Both the position numbers and the translations under genes were made by a program. A stretch of 42,364 nt of DNA from CAZGSN01 sp964371655 (lineage in GTDB: Bacteria > Desulfobacterota > Binatia > HRBIN30). Positions within the stretch are counted from its first letter, which is position 1. Each line of letters opens with the position of its first letter. The stretch is taken from positions 1-42,364 of the forward strand of contig CAYJOD010000052.1 of assembly GCA_964371655.1 (NCBI GenBank). The letters are read 5' to 3'. Positions 35,669-42,364 of this stretch are shown one piece after another. Below the pieces are notes generated by a model. That model saw only the letters and a program-made list of their open reading frames with translations. It was not told where the DNA came from and made no database searches.

Positions 35669-37078
35669 ATGGACGCGAAGCTCGTCGAGTTCACCCACAT
35701 CCTGCGTCGCAACGGCGTTCGTGTTTCGCTCGCCGAGAACGTGGACAGCCTGCGCGCCACCGCGCTCGTCGGGCTTCAAGACCGACTGCTCCTCAAGGAC
35801 GCCCTGCGCGCCACCATCATCAAGCGCAACATCGACGAACCGGTATTCGACGAGCTCTTCGATCTCTATTTCACCGGTCTCGGCGAAGCGATCAAAGGCG
35901 CCGCCGAGTCGCTGATGGGCACCATGCAGCTCGACGAGGCGGCCTTCCAGAACCTGCTCGACAACCTCGCCGAGATTCTCAAGGACCTCGACATCGATCT
36001 CTCCGAGCTGGCGCGAAATCTACTCACCAACAACACCGGCCAACTCGAACGCATGCTGCGCGATGCCGCGGCGCAAGCGCAACTACAAAACATCCAGCGT
36101 TCGTTCCAAGAAGGTCGCTACAGCCACAGCATGGCGCAGATGCTTGGAGTCGGCGCGCTGTCGAAAGAGCTCGACGATCTCAAGGATCGCCTCGGCGAGG
36201 CCGATATCGATCCCGCCCTGCGCGAGCGCCTCCTGCGCCTGCTCGAACGGCGCTTGCAGGATCTCAGCGATATGATCAAACGGGCGGTGCGACTCGAGCT
36301 CGAGCAACAGGATTTGTCGCAACGCGAAAGCGCGCGCCTGCAGAGTCTGGCGGAAAAAAGCTTCTACTATCTCAGCGAAGACGATATCCGCCGCATGCGC
36401 GAGGCGGTCACCAAGCTAGCGCAACGTTTGAAGAACGTCGTGTCGATTCGTCGCAAACGCGGCAAGCGCGGCAAGCTCGACTTGAAGGCGACGATGCGAA
36501 AGAACCTGCAGTACGGTGGCGTGCCGTTCAAGATTCATTTCGACAGGAAGATGAAGGACAAGCCGCAGGTCATGGTCCTCTGCGACGTCTCCGATTCGGT
36601 GCGCAACGTTTCGCGCTTCATGCTGCAGTTCGTCTACTCGCTGCAGGATCTGTATTCGCGCGTACGCAGCTTCATCTTCGTCAGCGAGCTCGGCGAGGTG
36701 ACCCAGCTCTTCGAGGAGCAGGACATCACTGCGGCCATCGAGCAGGCGCTCTCGGGCAGTCTCATCAATGTGTTCGCTCATTCCGATTTCGGCCGTGCCT
36801 TTCGAAGCTTTCACCGCGAGTTTTTGAGCGCGGTGAACAAGAAGACGACGGTCATTATCCTCGGTGACGCTCGCAATAACTACAACTTGCCTCACGAGTG
36901 GGTGCTCAAAGAGATCCGCCAGCGCGCCAAACAGGTATTCTGGCTGAACCCGGAGAATCGCCTCACTTGGGGCTTCGGCGACAGCGAGATGGATCGCTAC
37001 ATCCCGCATTGCGACGTTGTCGAAGAATGCCGCAATCTCAATCAACTCTATCGCGTCATCGATCGCATGGTGACCTAG
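35669..37078 (+). CDS. VWA domain protein, CoxE-like
   Basis: Partner of the MoxR ATPase (469 aa). A long helical N-terminal region (about 1-260, many Leu/Glu/Arg, e.g. LDNLAEILKDLDIDLSELAR) is followed by a basic linker RRKRGKRGKLDLKATMRKNL and a C-terminal von Willebrand A domain with metal-ion-dependent adhesion site DVSDS at 306-310. The later acidic residue of the site is probably in ILGDARNNYN. ATG 6 bp after the upstream stop without a clear ribosome-binding site, suggesting translational coupling. A repeat element follows the stop. Confidence 0.94.
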   Translation: MDAKLVEFTHILRRNGVRVSLAENVDSLRATALVGLQDRLLLKDALRATIIKRNIDEPVFDELFDLYFTGLGEAIKGAAESLMGTMQLDEAAFQNLLDNLAEILKDLDIDLSELARNLLTNNTGQLERMLRDAAAQAQLQNIQRSFQEGRYSHSMAQMLGVGALSKELDDLKDRLGEADIDPALRERLLRLLERRLQDLSDMIKRAVRLELEQQDLSQRESARLQSLAEKSFYYLSEDDIRRMREAVTKLAQRLKNVVSIRRKRGKRGKLDLKATMRKNLQYGGVPFKIHFDRKMKDKPQVMVLCDVSDSVRNVSRFMLQFVYSLQDLYSRVRSFIFVSELGEVTQLFEEQDITAAIEQALSGSLINVFAHSDFGRAFRSFHREFLSAVNKKTTVIILGDARNNYNLPHEWVLKEIRQRAKQVFWLNPENRLTWGFGDSEMDRYIPHCDVVEECRNLNQLYRVIDRMVT

Positions 37079-37087
37079 GAACCGATC

Positions 37088-37260
37088 GCGGGCGGAGAAT
37101 AGTGAGTCCGTTTGATTGTCATTCCGAGCCGTCGCAATTTCCGCGGCGAGGAATCTTCCGGGGCCACGGTGGACACTACATTCCACTGCAGATCCCTCGC
37201 TTCGCTCGGGATGACAACGGGCGAAAACATCAAACTGACCCACCAGCGGGCGGAGAATAG
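37088..37260. repeat. MITE-like insertion flanked by 15-bp direct repeats
   Basis: GCGGGCGGAGAATAG occurs at 37088-37102 and again at 37246-37260. Between them is a palindromic unit: GTTTGAT...TGTCATTCCGAG on the left, CTCGGGATGACA...ATCAAAC on the right, with GCGAGGAATCT and GATCCCTCGC inside. The direct repeats look like a target-site duplication or a copy of the element's own end. It lies 10 bp past the VWA stop, upstream of the nuclease gene. No protein is encoded. Confidence 0.75.
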
Positions 37261-37326
37261 CATTGACGACGACAGGCCTTTCTGTGAAGAATACAAATCC
37301 GTGTCTGGGCGAGATCGAGGAAACGC

Positions 37327-37842
37327 ATGAGCCTGAAGAACTCTATTTTGATGACCGTCGGAGGGCTCACTCTGGACCCCGTGACCAAGACACCCATCGT
37401 CATCCTCAAAGATCGTGACAACAAGTTGAACCTCCCGATCTGGATCGGCCTTCTCGAAGCGACCGCCATGGCCACCGAGCTCGAGGGTATCAAGATGGCG
37501 CGGCCGATGACCCACGACTTGCTATTCAATCTCCTCGGGGAGATCGGTGCGCAGGTGGACTGCGTGGAGATCACCGAGCTCAAGGAGAACACCTACTTTG
37601 CGCTCATCCATCTGCGCGTGAATGGCGAGCCGCGCAGCGTCGACTCGCGTCCCAGCGATGCCATCTCGCTGGCGCTTCGCACCAAGAGCCCGATCTATGT
37701 CGACAAGAGCGTGATCGAGAGCTCGAGCGTCCTGCAGCAGGGCGATGACTCCGAGGCCAGCAACCTTTGGAACGTGTCGCGCGACAAATGGGCCGAGATT
37801 CTCGAGAAGATGGCGCCCGAGGACTTCAAGTACAAGATGTAG
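37327..37842 (+). CDS. Bifunctional nuclease (BFN/DUF151) family protein
   Basis: Protein of 171 aa of the DUF151 bifunctional nuclease family; plant and archaeal members have RNase and DNase activity, bacterial roles are little known. Family runs: PIVILKDRDNKLNLPIWIGL near 23-42, ATELEGIKMARPMTHDLL near 49-66, and SRPSDAISLALRTKSPIYVD near 106-125. The last about 45 residues form a helical tail (WNVSRDKWAEILEKMAPEDF). ATG with GAGGAAA upstream. Followed 68 bp later by the membrane TPR gene. Confidence 0.93.
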   Translation: MSLKNSILMTVGGLTLDPVTKTPIVILKDRDNKLNLPIWIGLLEATAMATELEGIKMARPMTHDLLFNLLGEIGAQVDCVEITELKENTYFALIHLRVNGEPRSVDSRPSDAISLALRTKSPIYVDKSVIESSSVLQQGDDSEASNLWNVSRDKWAEILEKMAPEDFKYKM

Positions 37843-37910
37843 CTTGAGCGCCACCGGAAGCCGCGTCCGCCGCTCGCCGAGATACCCGAGAACTGTAGGA
37901 GGATTCACTG

Positions 37911-38576
37911 ATGCCGCGACAACGCTTTCAGCGCAAGGATCTCAAGCGCCCGGACGAGTTCGTTACGGAAGGCCTGCAATTGCTCGCGTGGGCCCGTCTG
38001 AATGTTCGGCTGCTCACTGGGATCGGCGTCGCCGTTGCTGCGATCGCAGTGGTGTTTGTCTCGATCACGGCCGTGCGTGAGGCGCGCTCGCGTCAGGCCA
38101 GTGAGGATTTCAGCCAGGCCCTTGCTGATTATCAGAGCAAGAATTTCAGCGCCGCCGCTCCCAAGCTTGCTGATGTCAGCGCGCGCTGGGAGTCGACAAG
38201 CGCCGGCCGCATCGCTCGTCTCATCGCCGCCGACGCCCAGATTCGAGCCTCGGGGTATGATGCCGCCAGCGGCCTCCTGCAAGACCTGCCCGACAGGGCG
38301 GCATGGCCACCGTACCTCGTGCAGCATGCAACCCTGACGCTGGCGGTGGCGGCCGAGCGCAAGGGTGACTACGCGACAGCGGCGACGCATTTCGCCGAGG
38401 CATCGGGCCTCGAAGGTCCGTACACGGCGATCGCCATCTTCGCCGAGGCCCGCTGCCGCGAGCACCTCGGTGAGAAAGACCAGGCCCGGAGACTTTACGA
38501 ACGCTTCACCCGCGAGTTCCCGCAGACACCCGAACACGAATTCGCGACCACCAAGATCGCGGCTCTGAAAGGGTAG
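37911..38576 (+). CDS. Membrane-anchored TPR-like protein (YfgM-like)
   Basis: Protein of 221 aa. A short basic N-terminus (MPRQRFQRKDLKRPDEF) precedes one membrane helix at about 33-52 (LLTGIGVAVAAIAVVFVSIT) and a periplasmic helical-repeat domain (FSQALADYQSKNFSAAAPKL ... GDYATAATHFAEASGLEGPY ... DQARRLYERFTREFPQTPEH). The layout matches the TPR-like family that includes YfgM, an ancillary partner of the SecYEG translocon and periplasmic chaperones. ATG with TAGGAGG upstream. The exact role is inferred from architecture only. Confidence 0.82.
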   Translation: MPRQRFQRKDLKRPDEFVTEGLQLLAWARLNVRLLTGIGVAVAAIAVVFVSITAVREARSRQASEDFSQALADYQSKNFSAAAPKLADVSARWESTSAGRIARLIAADAQIRASGYDAASGLLQDLPDRAAWPPYLVQHATLTLAVAAERKGDYATAATHFAEASGLEGPYTAIAIFAEARCREHLGEKDQARRLYERFTREFPQTPEHEFATTKIAALKG

Positions 38577-38605
38577 GAGCTCTACCGAGCTGGGAGCGCG
38601 AGACC

Positions 38606-40963
38606 TTGGCTGGGAGCGCAACCGTACGCCTAGGCGTTTGTTTACATAATATATCTTATCGGACCCTATGTCTAACCGTGGCGGCAAGCGTCGCCGCGGT
38701 CGTTGGCGCGTGCTCCCCGACGCGGCAACCACCGGCGCAGGCGCACGGATCGCTCTGGGCGATCATTATCAATGGGGGGCGCCGCCCCGAGGAGAACTAC
38801 CAATCGCATCTTCTTCACGTGCGCCAAGCTGTGCGCATCGTGACCCACGCCGGCGTTCCACCGGAACGAATCGCCGCGTTCATGAGCGACGGTGACGACC
38901 CGAGCCCGGATGTCGCGGTGCGAGAGCGAACCGATATCGACGAATTCTGGCGCCTCGCCGGCACCCGCGTCGAGTCGACCCTGCGGCCTCCGATTGCCTT
39001 CATTGATGCGAAGATCGACGGCTTGCACGCTCGGCCCGCTACCCGGGAGGCGCTGCGCCAGTGGTTGGCCACCGCGCCGATCCAGCCCGCCGACACCGTG
39101 CTCCTCTACGTCACCGATCACGGCTCCAAGAATTCCAAAGACACGGCCAACAACTCGATCTCGCTGTGGGGCAAGGACGAGAGTCTTAGCGTCACCGAAT
39201 TGCGCGAGCTCTTGGGCTCCATCGACCCTGGTGTCCGTGTCGTCTCGGTCATGTCGCAGTGCTTCTCGGGGAGCTTCGCCAGTCTTGATACCGAGGCGAG
39301 CTCGGCGCCAACCATGTGCGGCTTCTTCTCGTCGACGGCGGAGCGCCCGGCCTACGGCTGTTACGCCGAGAACCGCGGCCGCGAGAACGTCGGACACTCT
39401 TTCCATTTTCTCGGCGCCCTTGCGCAGACCGGCAATCTGGTCGAGGCGCACAACCGAACCTTGGTTTCCGATGATACGCCCGATGTGCCGCTGCGCTCCT
39501 CTGACGTCTTCTTACAGGCCTGGCTCGATCGAAGCGCGGCCAAGCGTGGCATTAAGATCGAAGCCGTCGTCGATGAGCTGCTCGCCGAAGCCTGGAATGA
39601 TCCCGTCGCTTGGGAGCCCGAGATCCGCCTGCTCGACCGCATCGCCCACCGCTTTGGCTACTCGAGCCCGCGCTCGCTCGCACAGCTGGATCTGCAGACA
39701 AACGAGCTCCCCGACATCGCGGCGCAGCTGCGCCGCGTCGCCGACGCATGGACAAGTTCCCTCCACGACGACAACGCTGCAGCCCTCGCTCGCTTTCTCG
39801 CCCAAGCACCCGAGTGGAACCAACGTGTCGCGGATGGTTCTTCGAGGAACCTGGATCGGGACGGTCTGCGCCAACTAGGCGAGAGCCTGACGCGTGATCT
39901 GGCCACCTTCACGAAGACGTCGTCGCCAGCTGCGGAGGCGCGCCTGCAGCTGTTGCGCACCAAGAGTGCCGCCGCCGAGGCCACCCACTACCGGATGGAG
40001 GTTCGACTCGCCGCGCTGCTCCGCCTCAAGACCCTGCTGACGACCGTGGCGGGACGGCAATTCATGGCAGCTCACGCATCGACCGACGAGCGGGCTCGAT
40101 ACGAGCGACTCATTCACTGCGAGGATGTTGCCCTTCGACCCATGGACGGCGAGGAGACTGTTCGCCAATCCGCCGATTTCCCCGCCTTCGAGGACGACGT
40201 GAAGTCCGCACAAGACGCCCTTCCCTCCTACATGGGTATTCAGTTCCGCCCCCTCGATCCGGAACGGCGCCAGGCGCTCGGCTTCAACGAAGGCGCTTCG
40301 CTCGTCATCGCGGTCTACCCCGACACCCCCGCCCATCATGCTGCGATCGAGGTGGGCGATATCATCGTTGGCTCCGCTGACGAATCGTTCACGCAGAGCA
40401 ACGAGGTACGCATCTGGACGATGCTGGCGCCTCCCGGGCAGGCCACGCACCTTCAAGTATCCCATGAAGGACAGACCCGACAGGTGGAGGTGACGCCGGC
40501 GCCCTACCCTCTGCGCTGGCCCGAGCTGCCTGGTCCGCCGAAGCTCGCCTCGCGCGCTCCTGCTCTGCGTAGCGTCGCCTTCCGCGGAAGCATGCCGGCG
40601 CGACTCGATAAAGGACGGCCACACCTCCTCTTCTTCTGGGCGACCTGGTGTACGATCTGCAAGAGTGCATTGCCCGAGCTGCTGGCGTACCAGAAGGAGC
40701 GCAATACGCAGGTCGTCGCGATCACCGACGAGCCTGCCGAACATCTCAAGCAGTACTTTAGTAGTGCCCATGAGCCCTTCCCCGAGACCGTCGCCATCGA
40801 CCAGGACCGCCGCGACTTCGGCAGCTACGGAGTCAGCGGCACCCCGAGCTTCGCCCTCATCGATTCGCAGGGTCGCCTGCAGAGCTACACCACCGGTTAT
40901 ACGAAGGACCGCGGCCTCGGCTTTCCTGGCTGGAAGTGGTCTCCTCCCCCGGAGACGAACTAG
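38606..40963 (+). CDS. Lipoprotein: clan CD cysteine protease, PDZ and thioredoxin fusion
   Basis: Large protein (785 aa) without a recognised named family. Order: signal region with lipobox VVGAC (Cys36); a caspase/legumain-like domain (about 48-285) with His172 in LLYVTDHGSKN and Cys219 in VVSVMSQCFSGSF, the His-Gly and Gln-Cys dyad of clan CD; a helical region (about 300-535); a PDZ domain (about 540-632, ASLVIAVYPDTPAHHAAIEV then GDIIVG); and a TlpA/ResA-like thioredoxin domain (about 650-775) with Cys682-Thr-Ile-Cys685 and cis-Pro747 (SGTPSF). The only in-frame start giving a full signal is TTG 38606, weakly supported; an A/T-rich stretch at 38637-38659 could hold a promoter. It should act at the outer membrane or in the periplasm. 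Confidence 0.85.
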   Translation: MAGSATVRLGVCLHNISYRTLCLTVAASVAAVVGACSPTRQPPAQAHGSLWAIIINGGRRPEENYQSHLLHVRQAVRIVTHAGVPPERIAAFMSDGDDPSPDVAVRERTDIDEFWRLAGTRVESTLRPPIAFIDAKIDGLHARPATREALRQWLATAPIQPADTVLLYVTDHGSKNSKDTANNSISLWGKDESLSVTELRELLGSIDPGVRVVSVMSQCFSGSFASLDTEASSAPTMCGFFSSTAERPAYGCYAENRGRENVGHSFHFLGALAQTGNLVEAHNRTLVSDDTPDVPLRSSDVFLQAWLDRSAAKRGIKIEAVVDELLAEAWNDPVAWEPEIRLLDRIAHRFGYSSPRSLAQLDLQTNELPDIAAQLRRVADAWTSSLHDDNAAALARFLAQAPEWNQRVADGSSRNLDRDGLRQLGESLTRDLATFTKTSSPAAEARLQLLRTKSAAAEATHYRMEVRLAALLRLKTLLTTVAGRQFMAAHASTDERARYERLIHCEDVALRPMDGEETVRQSADFPAFEDDVKSAQDALPSYMGIQFRPLDPERRQALGFNEGASLVIAVYPDTPAHHAAIEVGDIIVGSADESFTQSNEVRIWTMLAPPGQATHLQVSHEGQTRQVEVTPAPYPLRWPELPGPPKLASRAPALRSVAFRGSMPARLDKGRPHLLFFWATWCTICKSALPELLAYQKERNTQVVAITDEPAEHLKQYFSSAHEPFPETVAIDQDRRDFGSYGVSGTPSFALIDSQGRLQSYTTGYTKDRGLGFPGWKWSPPPETN

Positions 40964-40969
40964 CGTCGA

Positions 40970-41416
40970 TCTTTCACCGCAGAGACGCCGAGACGCAGAG
41001 AAAGCCCTGGATGGTTGGAGCACTCTGCCGGAAAACCTCAGTTGGAATCACCGATCAAGGCAGATCACCGCTGATCACCACCGCAACTGATCGCAACGAG
41101 GCGCAAAAGGAATTGAAGGAGAACGAAGATGAATGCTCGCGCCAAGACGCAAAGCCGCAAAGGCAAGGCGCTGAGCATTCGCATCACTCGTGGGCCTTGT
41201 TCTGAACGCAACTTTGCGGTCTTGGCGGCTTGGCGCGAGAAATTCCTTCGCGAAATCTAGGGTCCATTCCCCACCGACCTTGTATGCCTCCGTGTTTATC
41301 GGCGTCCATCAGCGGTTCAACTGATGCTTTCGGGCTCTGTTGCTTTTGGCGGATTTGCAATTCATTTCTGAATGTCTTCTTCTCCGCGCCTCTGCGCCTC
41401 TGCGGTGAAGTCTTTG
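40970..41416. repeat. Nested palindromic repeats, no gene
   Basis: The 466 bp between the fusion lipoprotein and aat hold two nested inverted-repeat families. Outer: TTCACCGCAGAGACGCCGAG (about 40971) with GCGCCTCTGCGGTGAA (about 41391). Inner: CTCGCGCCAAGACGCAAAGC (about 41136) with CTTGGCGGCTTGGCGCGAG (about 41221), the same family as 5662-5813. Frames here are repeat translation. The genes on both sides converge. Confidence 0.75.
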
Positions 41417-41429
41417 TGAGTAGAGCGAG

Positions 41430-42083
41430 CTAGGGGAAGAGCTGCCGGCCCTTCGCCCTGGTTTCCGCGAGCTTGTCCAAGAAGGAGTCGCGTGGAAGAG
41501 TCGTGGCGCCGAGACGTTCCATGTGTGGCGTCATGACCTGGATGTCGATCCAGTCGAGTCCGTGCTTCTTCAAGTGATCGACGAGGTGCAAGAGCGCCAG
41601 CTTCGAAGCGTAGGGGACAGCGTAAAACATACTCTCCGCCGCGAAGGCGCCGCCCGCGTCCACACCGTAGAGACCACCAGCGAGACAATCTCCTTGCCAC
41701 GCTTCGATGCTGTGGGCGATGCCGAGGTCGTGCAGGCGAATGTAGCCGCTGATGATTGCCGGTGTGATCCAGGTGCCGTCTTGTCCCGGACGCGGCGAGC
41801 GCGCGCAAGCGCGGATGACTTCGGGGAAGGCTCGGTCGATCGTAAACTGAAAGCCGCCGCGGCGCCGCGCGTCGCGCAGGCTGCGCGGGATGTGGAGATT
41901 GGCGAACTCCAGAATCGCTCTCTCCGCCGGACAGAACCACAGCAGCGGATACCCTGCCACGGGCCATGGAAAGATCCCCTGACGATACGCGAGCAACAGG
42001 GACTGGGGATGAAGATCGCCACCGGCCCCGACGATGCCGTCGCGGGTCGCGGAGCGCGGGTCGGGAAACGCGATGATCGGCAT
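41430..42083 (-). CDS. aat: Leucyl/phenylalanyl-tRNA--protein transferase
   Basis: N-end rule enzyme (217 aa) that adds Leu or Phe from aminoacyl-tRNA to proteins with N-terminal Arg or Lys, marking them for ClpS/ClpAP. Signature runs: YRQGIFPWP then PLLWFCPAERAIL, GTWITPAIISGYIRLHDLGI, and ESMFYAVPYASKLALLHLVD, DIQVMTPHMERLGA. The start at 42083 (MPIIAFPDP) is where family similarity begins; the frame is open to 42224 with no similarity. No obvious ribosome-binding site. clpA or clpS is not in the window. Confidence 0.96.
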   Translation of the reverse strand: MPIIAFPDPRSATRDGIVGAGGDLHPQSLLLAYRQGIFPWPVAGYPLLWFCPAERAILEFANLHIPRSLRDARRRGGFQFTIDRAFPEVIRACARSPRPGQDGTWITPAIISGYIRLHDLGIAHSIEAWQGDCLAGGLYGVDAGGAFAAESMFYAVPYASKLALLHLVDHLKKHGLDWIDIQVMTPHMERLGATTLPRDSFLDKLAETRAKGRQLFP

Positions 42084-42364
42084 CAGATCAAGCCGATCAA
42101 GGGATTGCGGCGCCGAACGGTGCAAGGCTCCGAGGCGACGTGCTCCGCCGCGGCCCCAGCGTGATCCGATCCACCGCGAACTTGCCGAGAGATCTCGGCG
42201 TCTGATCGAAACCGCTGTACCCATCGAGAAATTCCGCGAACAACGATTGCATCGGTCGGCAAGCTACCAACCGCCGTCGCGACCAGTCAAGCAGTCGGTA
42301 ACGGACGGTCAGGGCCACGGCAAAGTCGCTGACGGAGCCTGCGCCACGGCAGGGGTCATGAGCC
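42084..42364. other. Window edge without recognised gene
   Basis: Upstream region of aat to the end of the window. A 73-codon minus-strand frame (42097-42318) has no family features. The last 60 bp contain GGCCACGG words like those of the accessory-patch repeat. Nothing firmer can be said. Confidence 0.35.

Noticed and set aside
42097..42318. 73-codon minus-strand frame upstream of aat
   Set aside because: No family similarity, no ribosome-binding site, and it ends close to the aat start; could be chance.

Overview
The window is high-GC bacterial chromosome from what looks like an assembled metagenomic scaffold: two 10-N gaps (5498-5507 and 14834-14843) sit beside homopolymer runs and palindromic repeats. 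Secreted proteins with paired dockerin-like Cys/Asp/Asn calcium motifs, a head-repeat surface protein, lipoproteins, an outer-membrane-barrel-like protein and a GTP-type PEP carboxykinase suggest a Gram-negative soil or sediment lineage of the old 'deltaproteobacteria'. The dockerin style recalls Candidatus Binatia/Binatota, but that is a guess (about 0.4). No rRNA, tRNA, CRISPR array, phage or intact transposase gene was recognised.

Layout. 1-1119: a cloverleaf-like palindromic element, then an ABC-2-type ATPase. 1473-9215: a C3/C4 carbon block with a malyl-CoA lyase of the Chloroflexus type, an FAH-fold protein and PEP carboxykinase on the plus strand, facing methylmalonyl-CoA mutase and its GTPase chaperone MeaB on the minus strand. 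9745-10953: a secreted protein with a YadA-head-like beta-roll. 11117-13310: a decayed accessory patch with VapBC, a Uma2 nuclease, an AAA-ATPase stub and at least five copies of one dispersed repeat. 13314-20011: an overlapping lrp-gltB and then gltD (ammonium assimilation). 20293-23269: two dockerin-like genes or remnants, a RelE/ParE toxin-antitoxin pair and a cyclopropane fatty acid synthase. 23339-25153: outer membrane protein, TRL lipoprotein, PPOX-type flavoprotein. 25313-28622: an oligopeptide-type ABC importer (two permeases and a binding lipoprotein, no ATPase). 28942-30291: an orphan NtrC-family activator. 30436-34411: an Arg/Gly-rich protein, a MerR-TPR fusion, a coiled-coil lipoprotein and an NRDE protein. 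34679-40963: MoxR ATPase, VWA protein, bifunctional nuclease, a membrane TPR protein and a large multidomain lipoprotein. 41430-42083: aat (N-end rule transferase).

How genes work together. Mcl, MCM/MeaB and PEPCK link acetyl-CoA, glyoxylate, propionyl-CoA, succinyl-CoA, oxaloacetate and PEP. They fit assimilation of acetate, propionate or C1 compounds through a partial ethylmalonyl-CoA or 3-hydroxypropionate scheme, but the carboxylases, epimerase and mesaconyl-CoA hydratase are not in view. The Lrp-type regulator is translationally linked to gltB. MoxR and VWA proteins normally act as a pair in metalloenzyme or complex maturation.

The best candidate for something undescribed is the 785-residue lipoprotein at 38606-40963: a clan CD (caspase/legumain-like) cysteine protease joined to a PDZ domain and a TlpA-like thioredoxin domain with a CTIC active site. 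The second theme is the density of intergenic palindromic repeats. About ten unrelated families sit between genes, at stop codons and in broken genes.
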